From Luzula sylvatica (taxonomy: Eukaryota; Streptophyta; Magnoliopsida; Poales; Juncaceae): 64,000 nt of DNA. The notes below the pieces were generated by a model. The model was given only the letters and a program-made list of their open reading frames with translations. It did not search any database and had not been told where the DNA came from. This document shows, one piece after another, positions 27,901 to 40,164 of the stretch (within the stretch, counting starts at the first letter, position 1; each line of letters starts with the position of its first letter). A program made the position numbers and the translations under genes. The stretch is taken from assembly GCA_946800325.1 (NCBI GenBank), contig OX326959.1, positions 29,773,115-29,837,114 on the forward strand. The letters are read 5' to 3'.

Positions 27901-28965
27901 GAAAAACATGAATGATGAAGTATTTTGCTTATTTTAGAGAACTATTTTAGTCTTTTTTAGAAAAAATGATAATTGATATTTTGATGGTGTTAGACTTCAG
28001 TTTTTTATTTTAAGCAAAAAATTGGAAAAATTGAAATTTGTATGTGTTAGTCTTCAATCCCGGAGTTTTTTGAGAAAAACATGAAAAATGAAGTTTTTTG
28101 CTCATTTTAGAGAACTATTTTGGTCTTTTTTAGAAAAAATGATAATTGATATTTTTGAAGGTGTTAGAATTCAGTTTTTGATTTTTTGCAAAAATTTGGA
28201 AAAATAGAAATTTGTATGTGTTAGTCTTCAATCACGGAATTTTTTGAGAAAAACATGAAAAATGAAGTATTTTGCTCATTTTAGAGAACTATTTTGGTCT
28301 TTTTTAGAAAAAATGATAATTGATATTTTTGAAGGTGTTAGGCTTCAGTTTTTTATTTTATGCAAAATATAGGAAAAATAGAAATTTGTTTGTGTTGGTC
28401 TTCAATCACGAAGTTTTTTGAGAAAACCATGAAAAATGAAGTATTTTGCTCATTTTAGAGAACTATTTTTGTATTTTTTAGAAAAAATGATAATTGATAT
28501 TTTTGAAGGTGTTAGACTTCTGTTTTTTATTTTCTGCAAAAAATAGGAAAAATAGAAATTAGTATGTGTTGGTCTTCAATCCCGGAGTTTTTTGAGAAAA
28601 ACATGAAAAATGAAGTATTTTGCTCATTTTAGAGAACTATTTTGGTCTTTTTTTGAAAAAATGATAATTGATATTTTTTAAGCTGTTGGACTTCATTTTT
28701 TGATTTTATGCAAAAAAAAAAGGAAAAATAGAAATTTGTATGTGTTAGTCTTCAATCCAGTAGTTTTTTTGAGAAAAACATGAAAAATGAAGTATTTTGC
28801 TCATTTTAGAGAACTATTTTGGTCTTTTTTAGAAAAAATAATAATTGATATTTTTGAAGGTGTTAGACTTTAGTTTTTTATTTTTTGCAAAAAATTGGAA
28901 AAATAGAAATTTTTATGTGTTAGTCTTCAATCCCGTAGTTTTTCGAGAAAAACATGAAAAATGAA
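22000..28965 (+). repeat. Region 2 HOR copy 1 (~40 monomers, ~7 kb)
   Basis: Pairs with 28966-33300. AATGACGGAATTTTTTG at about 22660 recurs 6966 bp later (29626), and ATTTTAAGC at 24872 recurs at 32179 (7307 bp). The offset grows by about two monomers because copy 2 has an inserted dimer near 30660-31000. Shared rare markers include AACTTGAAAAATTATGC (near 22857 and 29820). Confidence 0.7.
26610..27829 (+). repeat. 7-monomer tandem duplication, first copy (1220 bp)
   Basis: GTGTTAGAATTCAG (an EcoRI-site variant) at 26941 recurs at 28161, and ATTTTAAGC at 26787 recurs at 28007, both 1220 bp apart (7 x 174 + 2). Neighbouring rare variants such as GATGGTGTTAG and ATCCAGTAG are also shared, so the two copies are recent. 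Confidence 0.8.
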
Positions 28966-29049
28966 GTATTTTGCTCATTTTAGAGAACTATTTTGGTCTT
29001 TTTTAGAAAAAATGATAATTGATATTTTTGAAGGTGTTAGACTTCAGTT
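27830..29049 (+). repeat. 7-monomer tandem duplication, second copy
   Basis: Second copy of the 1220 bp block. Small private changes include AAAACCATG near 28425 (AAAACATG in the first copy) and AAGCTGTTGGAC near 28680 (AAGGTGTTGGAC in the first copy). Confidence 0.78.
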
Positions 29050-32000
29050 TTTGATTTTCTGCAAAAAATAGGAAAAATAGAAATTTGTATGTGCTAGTCT
29101 TCAATCCCGTAGTTTTTCGAGAAAAACATGAAAAATGAAGTATTTTGCTCATTTTAGAGAACTATTTCGGTCTTTTTTAGAAAAAATAATAATTGATATT
29201 TTTGAAGGTGTTAGACTTCAGTTTTTGATTTTTTGCAAAAAATTGGAAAAATAGAAATTTGTATGTGTTGGTCTTCAATCACGAATTTTTTTGAGAAAAA
29301 CATGAAAAATGAAGTATTTTGCTCATTTTAGAGAACTATTTTGGTATTTTTTAGAAAAAATGATAATTGATATTTTTGAAGGTGTTAGACTTCAGTTTTT
29401 GATTTTTTCCAAAAAATTGGAAAAATTGAAATTTGTATGTGTTAGTCTTCAATCACGGAATTTTATGAGAAAATCATGAAAAATGATGTATTTTGCTCAT
29501 TTTAGAGAACTATTTTGGTCTTTTTTAGAAAAAATGATAATTGATATTTTTGAAGGTGTTAGACTTCAGTTTTTGATTTTCTGCAAAAAATTGGAAAAAT
29601 TGAAATTTGTATGTGTTAGTCTTCAATGACGGAATTTTTTGAGAAAATCATTAAAAATGAAGTATTTTGCTCATTTTAGAGAACTATTTTGGTCATTTTT
29701 ATAAAAAATCATAATTGATATTTTTGAAGGTGTTAGACTTCAGTTTTTTATTTTTTGCAAAAAATAGGAAAAATAGAAATTTGTATGTGTTGGTCTTCAA
29801 TCACGGAATTTTTTGAGAAAAACTTGAAAAATTATGCATTTTGCTCATTTTAGAGATCTATTGTGGTCTTTTTTAGAAAAAATGATAATTGATATTTTTG
29901 AAGGTGTTAAACTTCAGTTTTTGATTTTCTGCAGAAAATAGGAAAAATTGAAATTTGTATGTGTTAGTCTACAATCACGGAATTTTTTGAGAAAATCATT
30001 AAAAATGAAGTATTTTGCTCATTTTAGAGAACTATTTTGGTCTTTTTTAGAAAAATAATATTTTTGAAGGTGTTAGACTTCAGTTTTTTATTTTATGCAA
30101 AAAATAGGAAAAATAGCAATTTGTATGTGTTGGTCTTCAGTCACGAAGTTTTTTGAGAAAAACATGAAAAATGAAGTATTTTGCTCATTTTAGAGAATAT
30201 TTTGGTATTTTTTAGAAAAAATGATAATTCATATTTTTGAAGGTGTTAGACTTCTGTTTTTGATTTTCTGCAAAAAATAGGAAAAATAGAAATTAGTATG
30301 TGTCAGTCTTCAATCACGGAGTTTTTGAGAAAAACATGAATAATGAAGTATTTTGCTCATTTTAGAGAACTATTTTGGTCTTTTTTAGAAAAAATGATAA
30401 TTCATATTTTTGAAGGTGTTAGACTTCAGTTTTTTATTTTATGCAAAAAATAGGAAAAATAGCAGTTTGTATGTGTTAGTCTTCAGTCACGAAGTTTTTT
30501 GAGAAAAAACATGAAAAATGAAGTATTTTGCTCATTTTAGAGAACTATTTTGGTATTTTTTAGAAAAAATGATAATTCATATTTTTGAAGGTGTTAGACT
30601 TCTGTTTTTGATTTTCTGCAAAAAATAGGAAAAATAGAAATTAGTATGTGTTAGTCTTCAATCCCGGAGTTTTTTGCGAAAAACATGAACAATGCAGTTT
30701 TTTGCTCATTTTAGAGAACTATTCTGGTCTTTTTTAGAAAAAATCATAATTGATATTTTTGAAGGTGTTAGACTTCAGTTTTTTATTTTATGCAAAAAAT
30801 AGGAAAAATAACAGTTTGTATGAGTTGGTCTTCAGTCACGAAGTTTTTTGAGAAAAAACATGAAAAATGAAGTATTTTGCTCATTTTAGAGAACTATTTT
30901 GGTATTTTTTAGAAAAAATGATAATTCTTATTTTTGAAGGTGTTAGACTTCTGTTTTTGATTTTCTGCAAAAAATAGGAAAAATATAAATTAGTATGTGT
31001 TAGTCTTCAATCCCAGAGTTTTTTGAAAAAAACATGAAAAATGAAGTATTTTGCTCATTTTAGAGAACTATTTTGGTATTTTTTTAGAAAAAATGATAAT
31101 TCATATTTTTGAAGGTGTTAGACTTCTGTTTTTGATTTTCTGCAAAAAATAGGAAAAATAGAAATTAGTATGTGTTAGTCTTTAATCCAAGAGTTTTTTG
31201 AGAGAAACATGAAAAATGAAGTTTTTTGCTCATTTTAGAGAACTATTTTGGTCTTTTTTAGAAAAAATCATAATTGATATTTTTGAAGGTGTTAGACTTC
31301 AGTTTTTTATTTTATGCAAAAAATAGGAAAAATAGCAATTTGTATGTGTTGGTCTTCAGTCACGAAGTTTTTTGAGAAAATCATGAAAAATGAAGTATTT
31401 TGCTCATTTTAGAGAACTATTTTGGTCTTTTTTAGAAAAAATGATAATTGATATTTTTGAAAGTGTTAGACTTCAGTTTTTGATTTTCTGCAAAAAAATG
31501 GAAAAATAGAAATTTGAATGTGTTAGTCTTCAATCACGGAATTTTTTGAGAAAAACATGAACAATGAAGTATTTTGCTCATTTTAGAGAACTATTTTGGT
31601 CTTTTTTACAAAAAATGATATTTGATATTTTTGAAGGTGTTAGACTTCAATTTTTTGATTTTCTGCAAAAAATAGGAAAAATAGAAATTTGTATGTGTTA
31701 GTCTTAAATCCCGTAGTTTTTCGAGAAAAACATGAAAAATTATGTATTTTGCTCATTTTAGAGAACTATTTTTGTCTTTTTTAGAAAAAATGATAATTGA
31801 TATTTTTGAAGGTGTTAGACTTCAGTTTTTGATTTTTTGTAAAAAATTGGAAAAATTGAAATTTTTATATGTTAGTCTTCAATCACGGAATTTTTTGAGA
31901 AAATCATGAAAAATGAAGTATTTTGCTCATTTTAGAGAACTATTTTGGTCTTTTTTAGAAAAAATGATAATTGATATTTTTGAAGGTGTTAGACTTCAGT

Positions 32001-33300
32001 TTTTGATTTTCTGCAAAAAATTGGAAAAATAGAAATTTGTAAGTGTTAGTCTTCAATCACGGAATTTTTTGAGAAAAACATGAATGATGAAGTATTTTGC
32101 TTATTTTAGAGAACTATTTTAGTCTTTTTTAGAAAAAATGATAATTGATATTTTGAAGGTGTTAGACTTCAGTTTTTTATTTTAAGCAAAAAATAGGAAA
32201 AATAGGAATTTGTATGTGTTAGTCTTCAATCCCGGGGTTTTTTGAGAAAAACATGAAAAATGAAGTTTTTTGCTCATTTTAGAGAACTATTTTGGTCTTT
32301 TTTAGAAAAAATGATAATTGATATTTTTGAAGGTGTTAGACTTCAGTTTTTTATTTTTTGCAAAAATTTGGAAAAATAGAAATTTGTATGTGTTAGTCTT
32401 CAATCACGGAATTTTTTGAGAAAAACATGAACAATGAAGTTTTTTGCTCATTTTAGAGAACTATTTTGGTCTTTTTTAGAAAAAATCATAATTGATATTT
32501 TTGAAGGTGTTAGACTTCAGTTTTTTATTTTATGCAAAATATAGGAAAAATAGAAATTTGTTTGTGTTGGTCTTCAATCACGAAGTTTTTTGAGAAAAAC
32601 ATGAAAAATGAAGTATTTTGCTCATTTTAGAGAACTATTTTGGTATTTTTTAGAAAAAATGATAATTCATATTTTTGAAGGTGTTAGACTTCTGTTTTTG
32701 ATTTTCTGCAAAAAATAGGAAAAATAGAAATTAGTATGTGTTAGTCTTCAATCCCAGAGTTTTTTGAGAAAAAACATGAAAAATGAAGTATTTTGCTCAT
32801 TTTAGAGAACTATTTTGGTATTTTTTAGAAAAAATGATAATTCATATTTTTGAAGGTGTTGGACTTCTGTTTTTGATTTTCTGCAAAAAATAGGAAAAAT
32901 AGAAATTAGTATGTGTTAGTCTTCAATCCCAGAGTTTTTTGAGAGAAACATGAAAAATGAAGTTTTTTGCTCATTTTAGAGAACTATTTTGGTCTTTTTT
33001 AGAAAAAATCATAATTGATATTTTTGAAGGTGTTAGACTTCAGTTTTTTATTTTATGCAAAAAATAGGAAAAATAGCAATTTGTATGTGTTGGTCTTCAG
33101 TCACGAAGTTTTTTGAGAAAATCATGAAAAATGAAGTATTTTGCTCATTTTAGAGAACTATTTTGGTCTTTTTTAGAAAAAATGATAATTGATATTTTTG
33201 AAAGTGTTAGACTTCAGTTTTTGATATTCTGCAAAAAAATGGAAAAATAGAAATTTGTATGTGTTAGTCTTCAATCACGGAATTTTTTGAGAAAAACATG
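28966..33300 (+). repeat. Region 2 HOR copy 2 (partial)
   Basis: Second copy of the region 2 unit, recognisable from CCCGTAGTTTTTCGAG near 29107 through ATTTTAAGC at 32179 to about 33300. It contains an extra dimer with ACTATTCTGG (about 30720), a marker otherwise seen in region 1. It also has one monomer fewer than copy 1 between ATTTTAAGC and CAAAATATAGG (32535). After 33300 the order no longer follows copy 1. Confidence 0.68.
30043..30066 (+). repeat. Monomer with 8-bp deletion
   Basis: GAAAAATAATATTTTTGAAGG replaces the normal AAAAAATCATAATTGATATTTTTGAAGG stretch, eight bases shorter. It is private to region 2 copy 2. Copy 1 has AATCATAATTAATATTTTTG at the same place (near 23090). Confidence 0.75.
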
Positions 33301-35987
33301 AACAATGAAGTTTTTTGCTCATTTTAGAGAACTATTTTGGTCTTTTTTAGAAAAAATCATAATTGATATTTTTGAAGGTGTTAGACTTCAGTTTTTTATT
33401 TTATGCAAAATATAGGAAAAATAGAAATTTGTTTGTGTTGGTCTTCAATCACGAAGTTTTTTGAGAAAAACATGAAAAATGAAGTATTTTGCTCATTTTA
33501 GAGAACTATTTTGGTATTTTTTAGAAAAAATGATAATTCATATTTTTGAAGGTGTTAGACTTCTGTTTTTGATTTTCTGCAAAAAATAGGAAAAATAGAA
33601 ATTTGTAAGTGTTAGTCTTCAATCACGGAATTTTTTGAGAAAAACATGAATGATGATGTATTTTGCTTATTTTAGAGAACTATTTTAGTCTTTTTTAGAA
33701 AAAATGATAATTGATATTTTGAAGGTGTTAGACTTCAGTTTTTTATTTTAAGCAAAAAATAGGAAAAATAGGAATTTGTATGTGTTAGTCTTCAATCCCG
33801 GAGTTTTTTGAGAAAAACAGGAAAAATGAAGTTTTTTGCTCATTTTAGAGAACTATTTTGGTCTTTTTTATAAAAAATGATAATTGATATTTTTGAAGGT
33901 GTTAGACTTCAGTTTTTTATTTTTTGCAAAAATTTGGAAAAATAGAAATTTGTATGTGTTAGTCTTCAATCACGGAATTTTTTGAGAAAAACACGAACAA
34001 TGAAGTTTTTTGCTCATTTTAGAGAACTATTTTGGTCTTTTTTAGAAAAAATCATAATTGATATTTTTGAAGGTGTTAGACTTCAGTTTTTTATTTTATG
34101 CAAAATGTAGGAAAAATAGAAATTTGTTTGTGTTGGTCTTCAATCACGAAGTTTTTTGAGAAAAACATGAAAAATGAAGTATTTTGCTCATTTTAGAGAA
34201 CTATTTTGGTATTTTTTAGAAAAAATGATAATTGATATTTTTGAAGGTGTTAGACTTCTGTTTTTTATTTTCTGCAAAAAATAGGAAAAATAGAAATTAG
34301 TATGTGTTGGTCTTCAATCCCGGAGTTTTTTGAGAAAAACATGAAAAATGAAGTATTTTGCTCATTTTAGAGAACTATTTTGTTCTTTTTTTGAAAAAAT
34401 GATAATTGATATTTTTGAAGGTGTATGACTTCAGTTTTTGATTTTCTGAAAAAAATAGGAAAAATAGAAATTTGTATGTGTTAGTCTTCAATCACGGAAT
34501 TTTTCAGAGAAAAACATGAACAATGAAGTTTTTTGCTCATTTTAGAGAACTATTTTGGTATTTTTTAGAAAAAAATGATAATTGATATTTTTGAAGGTGT
34601 TAGACTTCAGTTTTTGATTTTCTGCAAAAAATAGGAAAAATAGAAATTTGTATGTGTTGGTCTTCAATCCCGGAGTTTTTTGAGAAAAACATGAAAAATG
34701 AAGTATTTTGCTCATTTTAGAGAACTATTTTGGTCTTTTTTAGAAAAAATGATAATTGATATTTTTGAAGGTGTTAGACTTCAGTTTTTGATTTTCTGCA
34801 AAAAATTGGAAAAATAGAAATTTGTAAGTGTTAGTCTTCAATCACGGAATTTTTGGAGAAAAACATGAATGATGAAGTATTTTGCTTATTTTAGAGAACT
34901 ATTTTAGTCTTTTTTAGAAAAAATGATAATTGATATTTTGAAGGTGTTAGACTTCAGTTTTTTATTTTAAGCAAAAAATAGGAAAAATAGGAATTTGTAT
35001 GTGTTAGTCTTCAATCCCGGAGTTTTTTGAGAAAAACATGAAAAATGAAGTTTTTTGTTCATTTTAGAGAACTATTTTGGTCTTTTTTAGAAAAAATGAT
35101 AATTGATATTTTTGAAGTAGTTAGACTTCAGTTTTTGATTTTTTGCAAAAATTTGGAAAAATAGAAATTTGTATGTGTTAGTCTTCAATCACGGAATTTT
35201 TTGAGAAAAACATGAACAATGAAGTTTTTTGCTCATTTTAGAGAACTATTTTGGTCTTTTTTAGAAAAAATCATAATTGATATTTTTGAAGGTGTTAGAC
35301 TTCAATTTTTTATTTTATGCAAAATATAGGAAAAATAGAAATTTGTTTTGTTGGTCTTCAATCACGAAGTTTTTTGAGAAAAACATGAAAAATGAAGTAT
35401 TTTGCTCATTTTAGAGAACTATTTTGGTATTTTTTAGAAAAAATGATAATTGATATTTTTGAAGGTGTTAGACTTCTGTTTTTTATTTTCTGCAAAAAAT
35501 AGGAAAAATAGAAATTAGTATGTGTTGGTCTTCAATCCCGGAGTTTTTTGAGAAAAACATGAAAAATGAAGTATTTTGCTCATTTTAGAGAACTATTTTG
35601 GTCTTTTTTTGAAAAAATTATAATTGATATTTTTGAAGGTGTTAGACTTCAGTTTTTGATTTTCTGCAAAAAATAGGAAAAATAGAAATTTGTATGTGTT
35701 AGTCTTCAATCACGGAATTTTTCAGAGAAAAACATGAACAATGAAGTTTTTTGCTCATTTTAGAGAACTATTTTGGTATTTTTTAGAAAAAAATGATAAT
35801 TGATATTTTTGAAGGTGTTAGACTTCAGTTTCTGATTTTCTGCAAAAAATAGGAAAAATAGAAATTTGTATGTGTTGGTCTTCAATCCCGGAGTTTTTTG
35901 AGAAAAACATGAAAAATGAAGTATTTTGCTCATTTTAGAGAACTATTTTGGTCTTTTTTAGAAAAAATGATAATTGATATTTTTGAA
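33301..35987 (+). repeat. Mosaic seam with 5- and 7-monomer reuse
   Basis: CAAAATATAGG-type monomers occur at 32535, 33406, 34101 (as CAAAATGTAGG), 35320 and 36365, spaced about 5, 4, 7 and 6 monomers. Markers 33745 and 34964 (ATTTTAAGC) and 34101 and 35320 are both 1219 bp apart, so about 33750-36180 holds an imperfect 7-monomer tandem duplication. One monomer here (near 35345) has lost 2 bp (TTTGTTTTGTTGG). Confidence 0.6.
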
Positions 35988-38900
35988 GGTCTTAGACTTC
36001 AGTTTTTGATTTTCTGCAAAAAATAGGAAAAATAGAAATTTGTATTTGTTAGTCTTCAATCCCGTAGTTTTTCGAGAAAAACATGAAAAATGAATTATTT
36101 TGCTCATTTTAGAGAACTATTTTGGCCTTTTTTAGAAAAAATAATAATTGATATTTTTGAAGGTGTTAGACTTCAGTTTTTGATTTTTTGCAAAAAATTG
36201 GAAAAATAGAAATTTGTATGTGTTGGTCTTCAATCACGGAATTTTTTGAGAAAAACATGAACAATGAAGTTTTTTGCTCATTTTAGAGAACTATTTTGGT
36301 CTTTTTTAGAAAAAATCATAATTGATATTTTTGAAGGTGTTAGACTTCAGTTTTTTATTTTATGCAAAATATAGGAAAAATAAAATTTGTTTGTGTTGGT
36401 CTTCAATCACGAAGTTTTTTGAGAAAAACATGAAAAATGAAGTATTTTGCTCATTTTAGAGAACTATTTTGGTATTTTTTAGAAAAAATGATAATTCATA
36501 TTTTTGAAGGTGTTAGACTTCTGTTTTTGATTTTCTGCAAAAAATAGGAAAAATAGAAATTAGTATGTGTTAGTCTTCAATCCCAGAGTTTTTTGAGAGA
36601 AACATGAAAAATGAAGTTTTTTGCTCATTTTAGAGAACTATTTTGGTCTTTTTTAGAAAAAATCATAATTGATATTTTTGAAGGTGTTAGACTTCAGTTT
36701 TTTATTTTATGCAAAAAATAGGAAAAATAGCAATTTGTATGTGTTGGTCTTCAGTCACGAAGTTTTTTGAGAAAATCATGAAAAATGAAGTATTTTGCTC
36801 ATTTTAGAGAACTATTTTGTTCTTTTTTAGAAAAAATGATAATTGATATTTTTGAAAGTGTTAGACTTCAGTTTTTGATTTTCTGCAAAAAAATGGAAAA
36901 ATAGAAATTTGTATGTGTTAGTCTTCAATCACGGAATTTTTTGAGAAAAACATGAACAATGAAGTATTTTGCTCATTTTAGAGAACTATTTTGGTCTTTT
37001 TTAGAAAAAATGATATTTGATATTTTTGAAGGTGTTAGACTTCAATTTTTTGATTTTCTGCAAAAAATAGGAAACATAGAAATTTGTATGTGTTGTCTTC
37101 AATCCCGTAGTTTTTCGAGAAAAACATGAAAAATTATGTATTTTGCTCATTTTGGAGAACTATTTTGGTCTTTTTTAGAAAAAATGATAATTGATATTTT
37201 TGAAGGTGTTAGACTTCAGTTTTTGATTTTTTGTAAAAAATTGGAAAAATTGAAATTTTTATATGTTAGTCTTCAATCACGGAATTTTTTGAGAAAATCA
37301 TGAAAAATGAAGTTTTTTGCTCATTTTAGAGAACTATTTTGGTCTTTTTTAGAAAAAATGATAATTGATATTTTTGAAGGTGTTAGACTTCAGTTTTTGA
37401 TTTTCTGCAAAAAATTGGAAAAATAGAAATTTGTAAGTGTTAGTCTTCAATCACGGAATTTTTTGAGAAAAACATGAATGATGAAGTATTTTGCTTATTT
37501 TAGAGAACTATTTTAGTCTTTTTTAGAAAAAATGATAATTGATATTTTGAAGGTGTTAGACTTCAGTTTTTTATTTTAAGCAAAAAATAGGAAAAATAGG
37601 AATTTGTATGTGTTAGTCTTCAATCCCGGAGTTTTTTGAGAAAAACATGAAAAATGAAGTTTTTTGCTCATTTTAGAGAACTATTTTGGTCTTTTTTAGA
37701 AAAAATGATAATTGATATTTTTGAAGGTGTTAGAATTCAGTTTTTGATTTTTTGCAAAAATTTGGAAAAATAGAAATTTGTATGTGTTAGTCTTCAATCA
37801 CGGAATTTTTTGAGAAAAACATGAACAATGAAGTTTTTTGCTCATTTTAGAGAACTATTTTGGTCTTTTTTAGAAAAAATCATAATTGATATTTTTTAAG
37901 GTGTTAGACTTCAGTTTTTTATTTTATGCAAAATATAGGAAAAATAGAAATTTGTTTGTGTTGGTCTTCAATCACGAAGTTTTTTGAGAAAAACATGAAA
38001 AATGAAGTATTTTGCTCATTTTAGAGAACTATTTTGGTCTTTTTTAGAAAAAATGATAATTGATACTTTTGAAGGTGTTAGACTTCTGTTTTTTATTTTC
38101 TGCAAAAAATAGGAAAAATAGAAATTAGTATGTGTTGGTCTTCAATCCCGGAGTTTTTTGAGAATAACATGAAAAATGAAGTATTTTGCTCATTTTAGAG
38201 AACTATTTTGGTCTTTTTTTGAAAAAATGATAATTGATATTTTTGAAGGTGTATGACTTCAGTTTTTGATTTTCTGAAAAAAATAGGAAAAATAGAAATT
38301 TGTATGTGTTAGTCTTCAATCACGGAATTTTTCAGAGAAAAACATGAACAATGAAGTTTTTTGCTCATTTTAGAGAACTATTTTGGTATTTTTTAGAAAA
38401 AAACGATAATTGATATTTTTGAAGGTGTTAGACTTCAGTTTTTGATTTTCTGCAAAAAATAGGAAAAATAGAAATTTGTATGTGTTAGTCTTCAATGCCG
38501 GAGTTTTTTGAGAAAAACATGAAAAATGAATTATTTTGCTCATTTTAGAGAACTATTTTGGTCTTTTTTAGAAAAAATGATAATTGATATTTTTTAAGGT
38601 GTTAGACTTCAGTTTTTGATTTTATGCAAAAAATAGGAAAAATAGAAATTTGTATGTGTTAGTCTTCAATCCCGTAGTTTTTCGAAAAAAACATGAAAAA
38701 TGAAGTATTTTGCTCATTTTAGAGAACTATTTTGGTCTTTTTTAGAAAAAATCATAATTGATATTTTTGAAGGTGTTAGACTTCAGTTTTTTATTTTTTG
38801 CAAAAAATAGGAAAAATAGAAATTTGTATGTGTTGGTCTTCAATCACGAAGTATTTTGAGAAAAACATGAAAAATGAAGTATTTTGCTCATTTTAGAGAA

Positions 38901-40164
38901 TTATTTTGGTCTTTTTTAGAAAAAATGATAATTGATATTTTTGAAGGTGTTAGACTTCAGTTTTTGATTTTCTGCAAAAAATAGGAAAAATAGAAATTTG
39001 TATTTGTTAGTCTTCAATCCCGTAGTTTTTCGCGAAAAACATGAAAAATGAAGTATTTTGCTCATTTTAGAGAACTATTTTGGTCTTTTTTAGAAAAAAT
39101 AATAATTGATATTTTTGAAGGTGTTAGACTTCAGTTTTTGATTTTTTGCAAAAAATAGGAAAAATAGAAATTTGTATGTGTTAGTCTTCAATCCCGGAGT
39201 TTTTTGAGAAAAACATGAAAAATTAAGTATTTTGCTCATTTTAGAGAACTATTTTGGTATTTTTTAGAAAAAATGATAATTGATATTTTTGAAGGTGTTA
39301 GACTTCTGTTTTTGATTTTCTGCAAAAATTAGGAAAAATAGAAATTAGTATGTGTTGGTCTTCAATCCCGGAGTTTTTTGAGAAAAACATGAAAAATGAA
39401 GTATTTTGCTCATTTTAGAGAACTATTTTGGTCTTTTTTTGAAAAAATGATAATTGATATTTTTGAAGGTGTTAGACTTCAGTTTTTGATTTTCTGCAAA
39501 AAATAGGAAAAATAGAAATTTGTATGTGTTAGTCTTCATTCACGGAATTTTTCAGAGAAAAACATGAACAATGAAGTATTTTGCTCATTTTAGAGAACTA
39601 TTTTGGTATTTTTTAGAAAAAATAATAATTGATATTTTTGAAGGTGTTAGACTTCAGTTTTTTATTTTATGCAAAATATAGGAAAAATAGAAATTTGTTT
39701 GTGTTGGTCTTCAATCACGAAGTTTTTTGAGAAAAACATGAAAAATGAAGTATTTTGCTAATTTTAGAGAACTATTTTGGTATTTTTTAGAAAAAATGAT
39801 AATTGATATTTTTGAAGGTGTTAGACTTCTGTTTTTTATTTTCTGCAAAAAATAGGAAAAATAGAAATTAGTATGTGTTGGTCTTCAATCCCGGAGTTTT
39901 TTGAGAAAAACATGAAAAATGAAGTATTTTGCATGTTTTAGAGAACTATTTTGGTCTTTTTTAGAAAAAATGATAATTGATATTTTTGAAGGTGTTAGAC
40001 TTCTGTTTTTTATTTTCTGCAAAAAATAGGAAAAATAGAAATTAGTATGTGTTGGTCTTCAATCCCGGAGTTTTTTGAGAAAAACATGAAAAATGAAGTA
40101 TTTTGCTCATTTTAGAGAACTATTTTGGTCTTTTTAAGAAAAAATGATAATTGATATTTTTGAA
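35988..40164 (+). repeat. Region 3 HOR copy a (4177 bp, 24 monomers)
   Basis: The rare GGTCTTAGACTTC variant starts three units at 35988, 40165 and 43821. This first unit carries GGAAACATAG at 37070, ATTTTAAGC at 37573 and the CENP-B-like motif at 38671. Compared with the next two it has about four extra monomers (near 39361-40058) and lacks one CCCAGAG monomer. Confidence 0.78.
38671..38686 (-). other. CENP-B-box-like motif with one-base-too-long spacing
   Basis: The + strand reads CCCGTAGTTTTTCGAA, i.e. TTCG-N8-CGGG on the - strand. The canonical CENP-B box is TTCGnnnnAnnCGGG, with 7 bases between the two halves, so this has the two half-motifs but one extra base. The same motif starts at 43024, 46680, 50148, 52394, 58128 and 61942. 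The commoner CCCGTAGTTTTTCGAG form changes TTCG to CTCG. It is reported as a resemblance, not as a functional box. Confidence 0.4.
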
